64,000 bases of DNA from Oenanthe sinensis (Eukaryota; Streptophyta; Magnoliopsida; Apiales; Apiaceae), in contig CM053813.1 in the NCBI GenBank assembly GCA_028671895.1, forward strand, positions 13,020,001 to 13,084,000. The letters are read 5' to 3'. Every line of letters starts with the position of its first letter. Position 1 is the stretch's first letter. The translations under genes were made by a program, and so were the position numbers. The notes beneath the pieces were generated by a model. It was not told the origin of the DNA, made no database searches, and saw only the letters and a program-made list of their open reading frames with translations. Below are positions 1-11,127 of this stretch, piece after piece.

Positions 1-332
1 TGTCTTAATCCTTCTGCTGATTGAGACCTTGGTTTCTACTATTCTGCCCTCTTCGACCTCCGTTACCATTCTTAAACTGCTGAAAGTCACTCTTCTAACC
101 TTCTGATCTTCTGTTGAACTTGCTTCTGAAATTACTTTGTCCTTGGCCTTCTTCTCTAGCCCCAAACTTCCTCTTCTTGTTATCCTTTTCCTTTTGAGAC
201 ATATCACTTTCATTTTCCACAATCATTGCCTTCTGAACCATTGCGACAAAGCTCTGTAGCTCAAAAACTGCCATTCTGCTTCGAATCCATGGTCTCAAGC
301 CTTGTTGAAATCTTTTGGCCTTCTATACTACT
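1..332 (-). pseudogene. Decayed gag of a Ty3/gypsy retrotransposon (C-terminal half, runs off the left edge)
   Basis: Read on the minus strand, an open stretch from about 332 to 95 translates to a peptide containing KRFQQGLRPWIRSRM, then FELQSFVAMVQKAMIVENE, SQKEKDNKKRKF and a Gly/Gln/Arg-rich tail. This order, the end of the retrotransposon-gag domain followed by a Lys/Arg-rich linker, is what plant Ty3/gypsy Gag proteins show just before the CCHC zinc knuckle. Gag would form the capsid of the virus-like particle. The copy is broken. There is an in-frame stop just upstream of KRFQQGL (near 333-335). The frame closes at 95 after RRSEG. The same kind of Asn/Gln/Arg-rich sequence (SDFQQFKNGNGGRRGQNSRN) resumes in another frame at about 80-20, and a further stop lies near 5-10. 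The zinc knuckle and pol would lie left of the window. The family call rests on remembered Gag patterns; a database search was not possible. Confidence 0.7.
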
Positions 333-1854
333 GTTCTGTTGAAAACTATGACTCTAATTCTGGTGATTCTCATTTTCTTCTTAAATGAAATCACACTATT
401 ATCTACTTTCAAACTTCCAGGCTTTATTTTGCCCTTCCCCTTTTTTTTTCATTTCTAACTCAGTATATTATCTTCATACTCAATATATTTCTTTGTTTCA
501 ACTCTGAGAACTTTTATTCAATCCGATTTTCTAAATACTTAATAATATATTTTTCCAGAAATAACTCAGTAAATCCAACCAAATAAATACAACAGTTCCT
601 TCATATTCACTTCAGCTTCCTACTAATTCGCTTCTTCTTTCTGTATAACCGACGTATAATGTTTCATATTCTTCTTAACACTAACAATCTCAGCATCACA
701 ATTCGTTACAAGGTCGAACAATTACTAATTGAAGGAATCAAAAGCAAAGCTCAGATTTGATATTCAAACAAAAGTATAAAACATGGACCAAGATTCTTTG
801 AAACAATAGGTTCAAAAGAAATCTCAACTTTTACTGGTTAGAGAACCATTAGAGTTTAAAATATGGGACTTTGCAAAGAATGGATATCATATTCAAGAAG
901 AAATAACTGGGAGATCACTATGATCTTCGAACTTCCATTACGTTACATATGCCACTTAGGAGAACCTCCGTAGTACATAAGGTGGCCAGCCTTAGCACTT
1001 TCATGACATGCAACTTACCAACAGTGGCGTCCCACCTTGGTATCCCCTTTATATAGAGTTGTTCATCCCAGAAGAGTATAAAAATAGTATAACACATAAT
1101 ATTCAAAATTTCAAGAATCAATTCAAGGCTTGTTAATAAAATATCTGAATTAATAAAGATATTTCAATAGAACGAATAGAGAGTTTGAGTAAACAAAATA
1201 CACATGACTCTGGCAATTAGAGTGAATAAGGTCAATTGCGGAAAAAAAAATATCTTTCTCAAGTCACAAATAGAGAATCGATTTCCTAGCGAGGCTTGAA
1301 ATCTAACAGACATAACAAATACAATCCTAGGTGGTGCAAAAATCTCAGCACGAACAGATGCAGGCTCAGACACAAGCAATACAGGTAGAACGGGTGCCTC
1401 ACTAGGTAGGTGCTACCATATGCTCAGGGATACAATCCATAACCTCCACGTCCGATCCAGAATCCATACTAGGCTCAAAGTAAGACTCGTGTGGAGTGGT
1501 GCCAAAAGAAGTATTGAAGTATGGAGGGGAATGGTAAATGAGGAACCTTATCACTGTCCGATGATATCTGCAATTATGCAGTGGTATACCGATGTATAAA
1601 CCAAGATGAAGTTATCTTAAGTTTAACATCAATCTATCTTAACATTCTTAACCATCGAGACTCTATCTGATAATCTCAACTCGAAACTCTATGGTTGTTT
1701 GAACTTAACTTCCTATCTTGAGTGATCCTATCTTATATCTCTAAGGGTTTAAAACTTATAATTATCCTATGTTTATAAGTACGTAATTCCTAGAACCTAT
1801 ATCCTATTATCTTATTAATATAATTCTGGCTTGTTTCAGTGACCAAAACCTGTA
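333..1854 (-). other. Leader / unrecognisable 5' gag region of the Ty3/gypsy element
   Basis: This stretch lies between the primer binding site and the recognisable gag segment, so it should hold the untranslated leader and the N-terminal part of gag. No long frame survives. Between about 1530 and 1200 the minus strand has short gene-like runs in two frames, one with ESYFEPSMDSGSDVEVMDC followed by a double stop, the next with LLVSEPASVRAEIFAPPRIV. I read these as a frameshifted relic of the Gag N-terminus, with low confidence. Positions 400-900 are AT-rich and I see nothing coding there. Confidence 0.45.
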
Positions 1855-1866
1855 GCTCTGATACCA
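1855..1866 (-). other. Primer binding site complementary to initiator Met tRNA
   Basis: On the minus strand these bases read TGGTATCAGAGC, the standard 12-base complement of the 3' end of plant initiator methionine tRNA. It is three bases (GGA) from the end of the LTR at 1870. This fixes the element's orientation as minus and the LTR to its right as the 5' LTR. Confidence 0.92.
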
Positions 1867-1869
1867 TCC

Positions 1870-4800
1870 TGTGACGCCCTCCCAATCCGGGGTCTAGATC
1901 GGGGAGTCACTAACACTCTATATGCATACATCCTATATAAATATAAACAATCACAAATATAGATATACATGACCCCAACTATTACCCTGGACCTTTAACA
2001 GGTAATGGTATGAAACAAGCACAACTCTAAATTCATTAATTACATAACCAGAATAAATATTATTACAACTCTGAATCATCTGACAAAAGTCTATCAACAT
2101 GAACACTTAAGACTTAACAAAGTCTTTTCCTTCTAACTCAGCCTCGATCCTACCTGTTCAATCTCAGCCAGCCTAGCATAATTAAGAAAGGAGGTATTCT
2201 TCCTCGCAGTCTGCTTAATACGTTCCATGATTCTCAAAAGCTGTAGAGGTTAGAAAATAAAAGAATGAGCCACAAAAGCTCAGCAAGTAACCATGTGGGT
2301 TAAAAAAAACAGTTCTACAGGCTTATATATAATTTAAAAAGTCTTTTCTCAAAACCATGCTTTAAAAATCATTGCTGGACCTCATTGTCCCATAACTATA
2401 ATCAAAATTTCATTCAGGGTATTCATTATTCGCAAGACTTTCTTTTATAAATCCACTGGCAAGGTTAAATAATTTTAATAACTGGTGTAAGGTATTAAGA
2501 AACTAGAAGCAATAAACATTTCCAAGTATAGGAATAATCTGCAGGGTTAGATGGATAACAGGAAGTAATATATAGCAATTGAAACAAAGTCAAGTCAAGA
2601 TATGTCTGACAGTTTAAGCTGTAAAGGGCATGATATAACAGGGCATTTCAATTTTCATTATTAATCATTTCAAAGATCAGTTGTATACAACTGTCCTTTC
2701 ATTAGGACTGATTCTTTCAAAACATTTATAAAACTGTCCTCTCGTTAGGACCTTGCTTTTCAAATCATTTATAAAACTGTCCTCTCATTAGGACCTTTAC
2801 TTTTCAAATCATTTATAAAACTGTCCTCTCATTAGGACCTTTACTTTTCAAATCATTTATAAAACTGTCCTCTCATTAGGACCTTTACTTTTCAAATCAA
2901 TTATTTTGGTTGAAGTTTTCTCACAACGCCAGACAATACGGGTGATCAGCCACGTAAAGTCCCCATAACGGACTAAAGTCCCTCTGGACATAAAGAGTAC
3001 TCATAAAGGCACTTATTGCCATTGGCCTTGGGCTATCTCATTATAGCCATTGACTATCTCGTTATAGTCTTCACATAAAAAGTGCTGGACCGGCGTCACT
3101 CGGCCTCTTACGCCTCCAACCTATAGGAATCCGCAGAAACCATTTTGATCGGAATTCCTATAATAACCAAAACCTTTCTTTTTAAAGTTACCAAATTATT
3201 TGATGAAAAAGACTTCTTGAAAGTCGGATTCCATATTTAAATCCATTTTTAAGATCATTAGACAGGGGTAAATTTTATTCCAGGATAAATCTCAAAACAA
3301 GTCTTTGTTGTAATAAAGTAGGCAGAAATCTTGAACTAGGGACCAAAACCAAGTTATAGTAGTAAAGTCAGGTTGCAGGGTCAATTCACAGGTATAACAA
3401 GATGTTTTGAAAACAGTTGTAAGGCATTTAATTGTAACGGTAGTTAGGCAATAGCAACAGGGTAAGTTTAGAATTAAAGTTCAAGTAATCATAGTTAAGA
3501 AAATAGTGATAGCATAGGTCACTGGTTTAAGATTTGTAAAACTAGTTTATAAGCTGTCAGTAACAATTCAGGGATTGAAAATGTTAAAGTGCAATTAAAG
3601 ACTGGTATAAGGTTGCAGTTTAAGTAAAACAATTAAAGTAAGGTAGGCTATAGCTTAAAACAGTTGAAATAAGATAACATAGTTGCAGGGTCATAAAGCA
3701 GTTTATAAAACAGTTCACTATACAGTTCATAAAACAGTGCTTAAGTTAAAAGAGATTAGGCAGTAGTTACTTGCCTCAAAATGATTGCTACGACTGCTGA
3801 ACAGGTAGATCTCACTACACCAACTCTAACTCTCTACTTTTGCTTTCCCTTTGTCTTTTACCTCAACGTCCTTCGTATCTACACACGTAATAATACTATT
3901 TCAGTATCTCATTCATACTCGACGTTATCTTTAACGTCTAACTCACTCTACCCTTTCGTTACTGTAACCCCTTAACACATATGTATACTCAATAATTATA
4001 TACATACTTAATCAAGTATATACACTGTTAGGCACATAGCACATAAGCAATCTCTTTAATTATATAATACTAATATCCTCCCTGACGGGTAGTATTACCT
4101 ATACAGGGACGACGTGCCATTAATGTTTCAAATATAATCATTTATTTTTAGAAAATTTTGGCAGCACCTCCCCTGTAAATAGGACTTCCCGTCGGAATGC
4201 AACCGACACAAGCAAGTACAGTAATCAAACCAAATAAACATATATTCACCTTAGTCACATATAACACTAACTATAAATTATGCCAAGCTATGACTGCATA
4301 TGCTTCCATTGCTATTTAATACATACAGGTACATGTGAATATGCCCAACTATAATACTTATAATTCAAAGATTTCAATTAATCAAGCAATTCGATACTAT
4401 AAGGCAATGCTCACTTAAATAACTATAATCACATAGCAATTATCACAATTCGATTACAAACCATGTATCACTATATTACTTTTCAAAATTCGAATATTAC
4501 TTAACCATATAATTCGAATATTTATAATAAAAATATAATTAATCAATACTTCGACTAGAGCAATTAAGTATTACTCATATAATCATCAAATTACACAAAC
4601 CCCTTAAGGTACATATACAATTTATTCACTTACAAACACACACAACATGCTTGAATCAATTACCGATCGGAAAATTATAAAACTTAGCCGGAAATCTAAA
4701 AGTCTTAACATGCAAGGTTCATGGCATCCTAATCTTATTTATTTGTATCATTTCCAACTTAAACATGCTCGGCAAAATGGCAAAAATGCATAACCCAAGT

Positions 4801-6007
4801 AAACATTGATCGGAAAATGACATGCACTCAACATATGCCATGAATCATTAATCTACACAGCTACTAGCAAGTATAATAACTGGAAACGAAGCCCTTTAAC
4901 ATGATTCCGATCGCCGGCTCGCCGGAGCTCATCGCCGGCGACGGTAGCACACAAAAATGGCCGAATTGGTTCCATTTTCACGGCTACGGCTTCTACATTC
5001 TGTAATTTACTTGCTATGACTTCTAAGAATTAAAACCAACTATCCCCGAGCTTTGCATGCAAGCATAAGTCCAAAGTCCCACATATATACACACGACTTA
5101 CGCACACATATACACCGAACAAAGCTAGCATCGAAGATTACAATTAACACAAGAAATTATTAACATAAAATGACTAGGACATAAGTAATTCATGAATAAA
5201 TCAAATGGAATCAAAAGAATCGCCATGGAAATAAGAAACAAGACCTGGACACAACTGATGCAGAGCAAGGAAGAATGAGGTGGGCGGTGGGTTTTATCAA
5301 AATAGAGGCAGGGGCAAAAACGTCATTTCACAATTGCTGTTTTTCTGAATAAAACTATTAAACAATTCGAATTTTGATGGAAAGTGGGTGTAAAAATGAG
5401 TTTTATATTTTTAAAATAAATAATATGATTTTAGAAGCTCACACATATTTTTAAAATATTTTTCTGATGAGCAGATAATTAACTAAATATCTTTGAAGTT
5501 AACTCACTTTAAATAGAAATAGGAGTAGGATAATCTTTAAAAATACATTGGGCTCGAATAAAATAAACCTTTATTTTTCAAAAGTCTCAGAATATATAAG
5601 GAACATTTTGGAAAAGATTTCATGATTTTTGGACATTCCAATAATTAAATATGGAATTTAGAAGAGAATATTTTCAGGATAAAATAGGATTGAGAAAATC
5701 ATACAAAACTATTGAGACTGAATTAAATCACACCACTATTTTTAGAAAGTCTCTAAAATCACATAGAAGCTACATATAAAATTTCATAATTATTGGACAC
5801 ACCAATAAATTTATAAAAATCAAATAGTTACTCAATTAAGCATGGAAAATCAATTAATCACTTAAATAAAACGCTTAAGCATAATGCGGTCAAACAGGCA
5901 GTCAACTAGACATATAAAAAGATCATATATCACCTCTTAACACATTAAAACACGTAAATCATATACCTCATATTATTCAAATAGATTTAATTATCTCGAT
6001 CGTTACA
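1870..6007 (-). mobile_element. Complete 5' LTR (4,138 bp) of a Ty3/gypsy retrotransposon, Tekay/Del-like
   Basis: The LTR is bounded by TGTGACGCCCTCCC at 1870 and ...GATCGTTACA ending at 6007, giving TG...CA ends within short inverted termini (TGTRAC/GTTACA). The inner edge abuts the primer binding site and the outer edge abuts satellite DNA at 6008. The GACGCCC...CCGGGGTC...GGGGAGTCAC opening and a length above 4 kb are typical of plant chromoviruses of the Tekay/Del group; the lineage is my inference, since pol is not in view. The bases next to the outer end, catac (6008-6012), should recur as the target site duplication beyond the far LTR. Inside are a 43-44-bp tandem repeat (2691-2900), a GC-rich Gly-codon-like patch at 4905-4945 in otherwise AT-rich DNA, and a TATA-like stretch at 5081-5090 (minus GTATATATGT), a weak promoter candidate. 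I find no credible gene; a 64-codon plus-strand frame at 3781-3975 looks accidental. Confidence 0.85.
2691..2900. repeat. 43-44-bp minisatellite inside the Ty3/gypsy LTR, about five copies
   Basis: The word ctgtcct recurs at 2691, 2734, 2777, 2821 and 2865 (periods 43, 43, 44, 44). Each is followed by tcRttaggac, then a ttttcaaatcatttataaaa-like tract. The last three units are nearly identical and the first is diverged, as expected for slippage or unequal exchange growth inside the LTR. Confidence 0.9.
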
Positions 6008-9000
6008 CATACTCGAAAACAACTAGTCGCTTCATTCTTGTCTCGTTTGAACCTGGAAACAACTTGGTAACACTTGTAGGAGCATTATTGGCTCGTTTAA
6101 AAATAAAAACAATTCATAACAATTTAAGACTTCATTCTTGACTCGTTCTAACATGGAAACAAGTTTAGTTTCATTCTTTACTCATTTGAACATGAAACAA
6201 CTTGTAAACTCTTGTAAGAACATTGTCGGCTCATTTAAACATCAAAACAATTCATAACAATTTGAGGCTTCATTCTTGACTCGTTCAAACTCGGAAACAA
6301 CTTGTAGCTTCATTCTTGACTCGTTTGTACAAGGAAACAACTTGTAAACACTTGTAGGAGCATTATTGGCTCGTTTAAACATAAAAACAATTCGTAACAA
6401 TTTAAGACTTCATTCTTGACTCGTTCGAACTCAGAAACAAGTTGTATCTTCATTCTTGACTCGTTTGAACTTGGAAAAAACTTGTCAACTCTTGTAGGAA
6501 CATTATTGGCTCGTTTAAACATCAAAGCAATTCATAACAATCTGAGGCATCATTCTTGACTCGTTCGAAGTCAGAAATAACTTGTAACATCATTCTTGAC
6601 TCGTTTGAACAAGAAAACAACTTCTAAACACTTGTAGGACCATTTTTGGCTCGTTTAAACATCAAAATAATTCATAACAATTTGAGGCTTCATTCTTGAC
6701 TCGTTCGAACTCAAAAACAACTTTTAGCTTCATTCCTGACACGTTTGAACATGGAAACATCTTGTAAACTCTTGTCGGAACATTATTGGTTCATTTTAAC
6801 ATGAAAACGATTCATAACAATTTGAGGCTTCATTCTTGACTCGTTCAAACTCGGAAACAACTTGTTGCTTCATTCTTGACTCGTTTGTACATCGAAACAA
6901 CTTGTAAACACTTGTAGGAGCATTATTGGCTCGTTTAAACATGAAAACAATTCATAACAATTTGAGACTTCATTCTTGACTCGTTCGAACTCGGAAACAA
7001 CTTGTATATTCATTCTTGACTCGTTTGAACATGGAAACAACTTGTTAACACTTGTAGGAGCATTGTTGGCTCGTTAAAACATCAAAACAATTCATAACAA
7101 TTTGAGGCTTTATTCTTGACTTGTTCGAACTCGGAAACAAATTGTATCTTCATTCTTGACTCGTTTGAATATGGAAACAACTTGTTAACACTTGTAGGAG
7201 CATTATTGGCTCGTTTAAACATCAAACCAATTCAGAACAATTTGAGGCTTCATTCTTTACTCGTTCGAACTCGAAAACAACTTGTAGTTTCATTCTTCTC
7301 TCGTTTGAACATGGAAACAACTTTTAAACACTTGTAGGAGCATTATTGGCTCGTTTAAACATAAAAACAATTCGTAACAATTTGAGAGTTCAATCTTGAC
7401 TCATTCGAACTTGGAAACAACTTGTAGCTTAATTCTAGACTCGTTTGAACATGGAAACAACTTGTTAACACTTGTAGGAGCATTATTGGCTCGTTTAAAC
7501 ATCAAAACAATTCATAACAATTTGAGACTTCATTCTTGACTCGTTCGAACTCGAAAACAACTTGTAGTTTCATTCTTCTCTCGTTCGAACATGGAAACAA
7601 CTTGTAAACACTTGTAGGAGCATTATTGGCTCGTTTAAACATAAAAACAATTCGTAACAATTTGAGACTTCATTCTTGACTCGTTCGAACTTGGAAACAA
7701 CTTGTAACTTCATTCTTGACTCGTTTGAACATGGAAACAACTTGTAAATTCTTATAGGAACATTATTGGTTCGTTTAAATATGAAAACAATTCAACACAA
7801 TTTGAGGCTTCATTCCTGTCTAGTTCGAACTCGGAAACAACTTGTAGCTTCATTATTGACTCGTTTGAACATGTAAACAACTTCTAAACACTTGTATGAG
7901 CATTATTGGCTCGTTTAAACATCAAAATAATTCATAACAATTTGAGACTTTATGCTTGAGTCGTTCGAATTCGAAAACAACTTGTATCTTCATTCTTGTC
8001 TCATTTGAACATGGAAACAACTTGTAAACTCTTGTAGCAACATTATTGGCTCGTTTGAACATGAAAACAATTCATAACAATTTGAGACTTCATTCTTGAC
8101 TCGTTCATACTCGAAAACTACTAGTCGCTTCATTCTTGTCTCGTTTGAAGCTGGAAACAACTTAGTAACACTTGTAGGAGCAATATTGGCTCGTTTAAAT
8201 ATAAAAACAATTCATAACAATTTAAGACTTCATTCTTGACTCGTTCTAACATGGAAACAAGTTTAGTTTCATTCTTTACTCATTTGAACATGAAACAACT
8301 TGTAAACTCTTGTAGGAACATTGTCGGCTCATTTAAACATCAAAACAATTCATAACAATTTGAGGCTTCATTCTTGACTCGTTCAAACTCGGAAACAACT
8401 TGTAGCTTCATTCTTGACTCGTTTGTACAAGGAAACAACTTGTAAACACTTGTAGGAGCATTATTGGCTCGTTTAAACATCAAAACAATTCATAACAATT
8501 AGAGGCTTCATTCTTGACTCGTTCGAACTCGGAAACAAGTTGTATCTTCATTCTTGACTCGTTTGAACATGGAAACAACTTGTTAACACTTGTAGGAGCA
8601 TTATTGGCTCGTTTAAACATCAAACCAATTCATAACAATTTGAGGCTTCATTCTTGACTCGTTCGAACTCGAAAACAACATGTAGTTTCATTCTTCTCTC
8701 GTTTGAACATGGAAACAACTTGTAAACACTTGTAGGAGCATTATTGGCTCGTTTAAACATAAAAACAATTCGTAACAATTTAAAACTTCATTCTTGACTC
8801 GTTCGAACTCGGAAACAACTTGTATCTTCATTCTTGACTCGTTCGAACTTGGAAAAAACTTGTAGCTTAATTCTAGACTCGTTTGAACATGGAAACAACT
8901 TGTTAACACTTGTAGGAGCATTATTGGTTCGTTTAAACATCAAAACAATTCATAACAATTTGAGACTTCATTCTTGACTCGTTCGAACTCGAAAACAACT

Positions 9001-9577
9001 TGTAGTTTCATTTTTCTCTCGTTCGAACATGGAAACAACTTGTAAACACTTGTAGGAGCATTATTGGCTCGTTTAAACATAAAAACAATTCGTAACAATT
9101 TGAGACTTCATTCTTGACTCGTTCGAACTTGGAAACAACTTGTAACTTCATTTTTGACTCGTTTGAACATGGAAACAACTTGTAAATTCTTATAGGAACA
9201 TTATTGGTTCGTTTAAATATGAAAACAATTCATAACAATTTGAGGCTTCATTCCTGTCTAGTTCGAACTCGGAAACAACTTGTAGCTTCATTATTGACTT
9301 GTTTGAACATGTAAACAACTTCTAAACACTTGTAGGAGCATTATTGGCTCGTTTTAACATCAAAATAATTCATAACAATTTGAGACTTTATGCTTGAGTC
9401 GTTCGAATTCGAAAACAACTTGAATCTTCATTCTTGTCTCATTTGAACATGGAAACACCTTGTAAACTCTTGTAGGAACATTATTGGCTCGTTTAAACAT
9501 GAAAACAATTCATAACAATTTGAGACTTCATTCTTGACTCGTTCATACTCGAAAACAACTAGTCGCTTCATTCTTGT
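6008..9577. repeat. 140-bp satellite array, segment 1 (left edge to the solo LTR)
   Basis: Near-perfect tandem repetition with a 140-bp period fills this segment (about 25.5 monomers). The recurring words are ttcattcttgactcgtt, ggaaacaacttgta, aggagcattattggctcg and aacaattcataacaattt. The array starts abruptly at 6008 in the middle of a monomer, where the Ty3/gypsy LTR is inserted (gttc|atactcg in intact copies). A 2.1-kb higher-order period is visible: the variant catactcgaaaac at 6008 recurs at 8106 and 9544. Short open frames on both strands follow the repeat period and are not genes. Confidence 0.97.
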
Positions 9578-11127
9578 TGTTGGGTTCCGAGGCATAAAAC
9601 GCAGCGGATAAACGTAAATATAACGAAAATTTTCGGAACCCAAACGCAGGATCATGTATAAGAATTGACGGATTATGGTGATAATCGAATCATACCTATT
9701 AAGATTTTGAATGCCACGAACTCAACGGAGATCCTTGCTATCACGATTTGTGTCTTCCTCTCGAAAGCACCTCTATGGTATCCACACGAGCACCTTCAAG
9801 AACGTCTCACGATCTTGAACACGGAACGGAAGTACTAGCCTCCTTTGATAGGTTTCGAATTCTCTCTGCCTCTTCCTATGCTGCCTCTTCTGCTAGGGTT
9901 TATACAAAAACGTGCAAGCCATTTAACCTATCATTATCTATTTATAATGATTGGTTAATGGGCCTTTTTAGCAAAAACCTAACCCATGTATGCATAGGAT
10001 TAAATAATAAAACATGCTTCTATTATTTAATTAATAATTAAGTCACACTTAATTATTATTGGCAGAAATATAATTCTTCAAATTCGAATTTATTTCAATT
10101 AATTAAGTCTCACTTAATTAATATAATAAATTCGAATTAATCATCAATTAATTTAAATCTATAATTTAAATTAACTATTCCTCTAGGTGCTCTATGTGTG
10201 TGACCCTATAGGCTATTATTTAATTAGCAATAATTTTATTCTCCAATAAAATTATAAACAATGAGCGGTATCTAGTAATACATCATTGCTACCTAATTAA
10301 ACAATAATTAAATCGTGATTCGATAAAACCTTTCGTGATTAATGTTTCCGTGTAATATAATCCCTTTAACCATATATATTATACATTAAACTCGAGGCAT
10401 GTATTTAGTCATCCTCTTCAACATTTAATCCGGGTTTACTTGATCCATGCGTAGACTATGAAAAACAAATCATTATTTGAGCACGGCCATGCATTTTATA
10501 GTCTCACTCAATCAAGAGGCCAATAATATCTCTCCTAATTATAGGAGGGTTAAATCCTTTATCTATCATTCATATTTCTCATACGACTCATGATATACCC
10601 GATGTCCACTTTTATCATCACCCGGTCAAAGGTAACTTTTAATGTAGTCAAAGTATATCAATCCTCGTATAGAAATATAATGATCTCAAGTCAGAGGATC
10701 ATTACACCATTATCACTGTGAGTCTTTCTTATGACTTAATTAAACATGAAGAATCTCACTGTGGGTCTGTCCAGTACCATGTACCCCTACATGTACCTAT
10801 GTATTGACTTTAGTATCCCCATACTTATAACCAATGAGATGTGGTTATCTGTCAAACAACATACTAGTCTATTTATGTATTATTATTGTCCTATCATAAT
10901 AATACTCGATTAGGGAACCTTTAAGAATATGATATATTATATAATCTCAAGTTCAAGTCATGTACTTAAACTATATAACGAGTATCATGATTCTAAGGAC
11001 ATTTATTATGCTAACAAATATATCGCAGTAATTAAAGTCATAATAAATACGTTTATTGAATAATCAAATGACATAAATGTTTATTAAAAGGAAAAATTGT
11101 ATTGCCTCTAGGGCACCTACACTAACA
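9578..11127. mobile_element. Solo LTR, Ty1/copia-like, 1,550 bp
   Basis: The element starts TGTTGGGTTCCGAGGC and ends CACCTACACTAACA (TG...CA, with TGTT/AACA inverted ends). It is flanked by perfect 5-bp direct repeats cttgt at 9573-9577 and 11128-11132, and the satellite resumes in phase on both sides. There is no second LTR, primer binding site or coding domain inside, so it is a solo LTR left by LTR-LTR recombination. On the minus strand the first bases read TGTTAGTGTAGG followed by GCCCTAGAGGCAAT, a motif I associate with the 5' start of plant Copia LTRs, so minus orientation is likely but not proved. A 97-codon frame at 9748-10041 has no recognisable content. The matching 6.7-kb duplicate copy at 17829 lacks this insertion. 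Confidence 0.88.
10033..10138. repeat. Two adjacent AT-rich palindromes inside the solo LTR
   Basis: Palindrome 1: AATAATTAAG (10033-10042), a 5-base loop tcaca, then CTTAATTATT (10048-10057). Palindrome 2: left arm 10081-10107, loop tctca (10108-10112), right arm 10113-10138. Its arms pair over about 26 bases with a short mismatch and one unpaired base in the middle; the outer 13 bases (AATTCGAATTTAT) and inner 10 bases pair perfectly. Both share the ttaag-loop-cttaa core, so one may be a copy of the other. Confidence 0.85.

Noticed and set aside
3781..3975. 64-codon plus-strand frame in the Ty3/gypsy LTR
   Set aside because: Low-complexity Thr/Ser/Leu/Tyr content with no recognisable motif, inside a non-coding LTR and antisense to the element.
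9748..10041. 97-codon plus-strand frame in the solo LTR
   Set aside because: No domain or family resemblance; LTRs of this kind are non-coding and the frame runs into AT-rich DNA.
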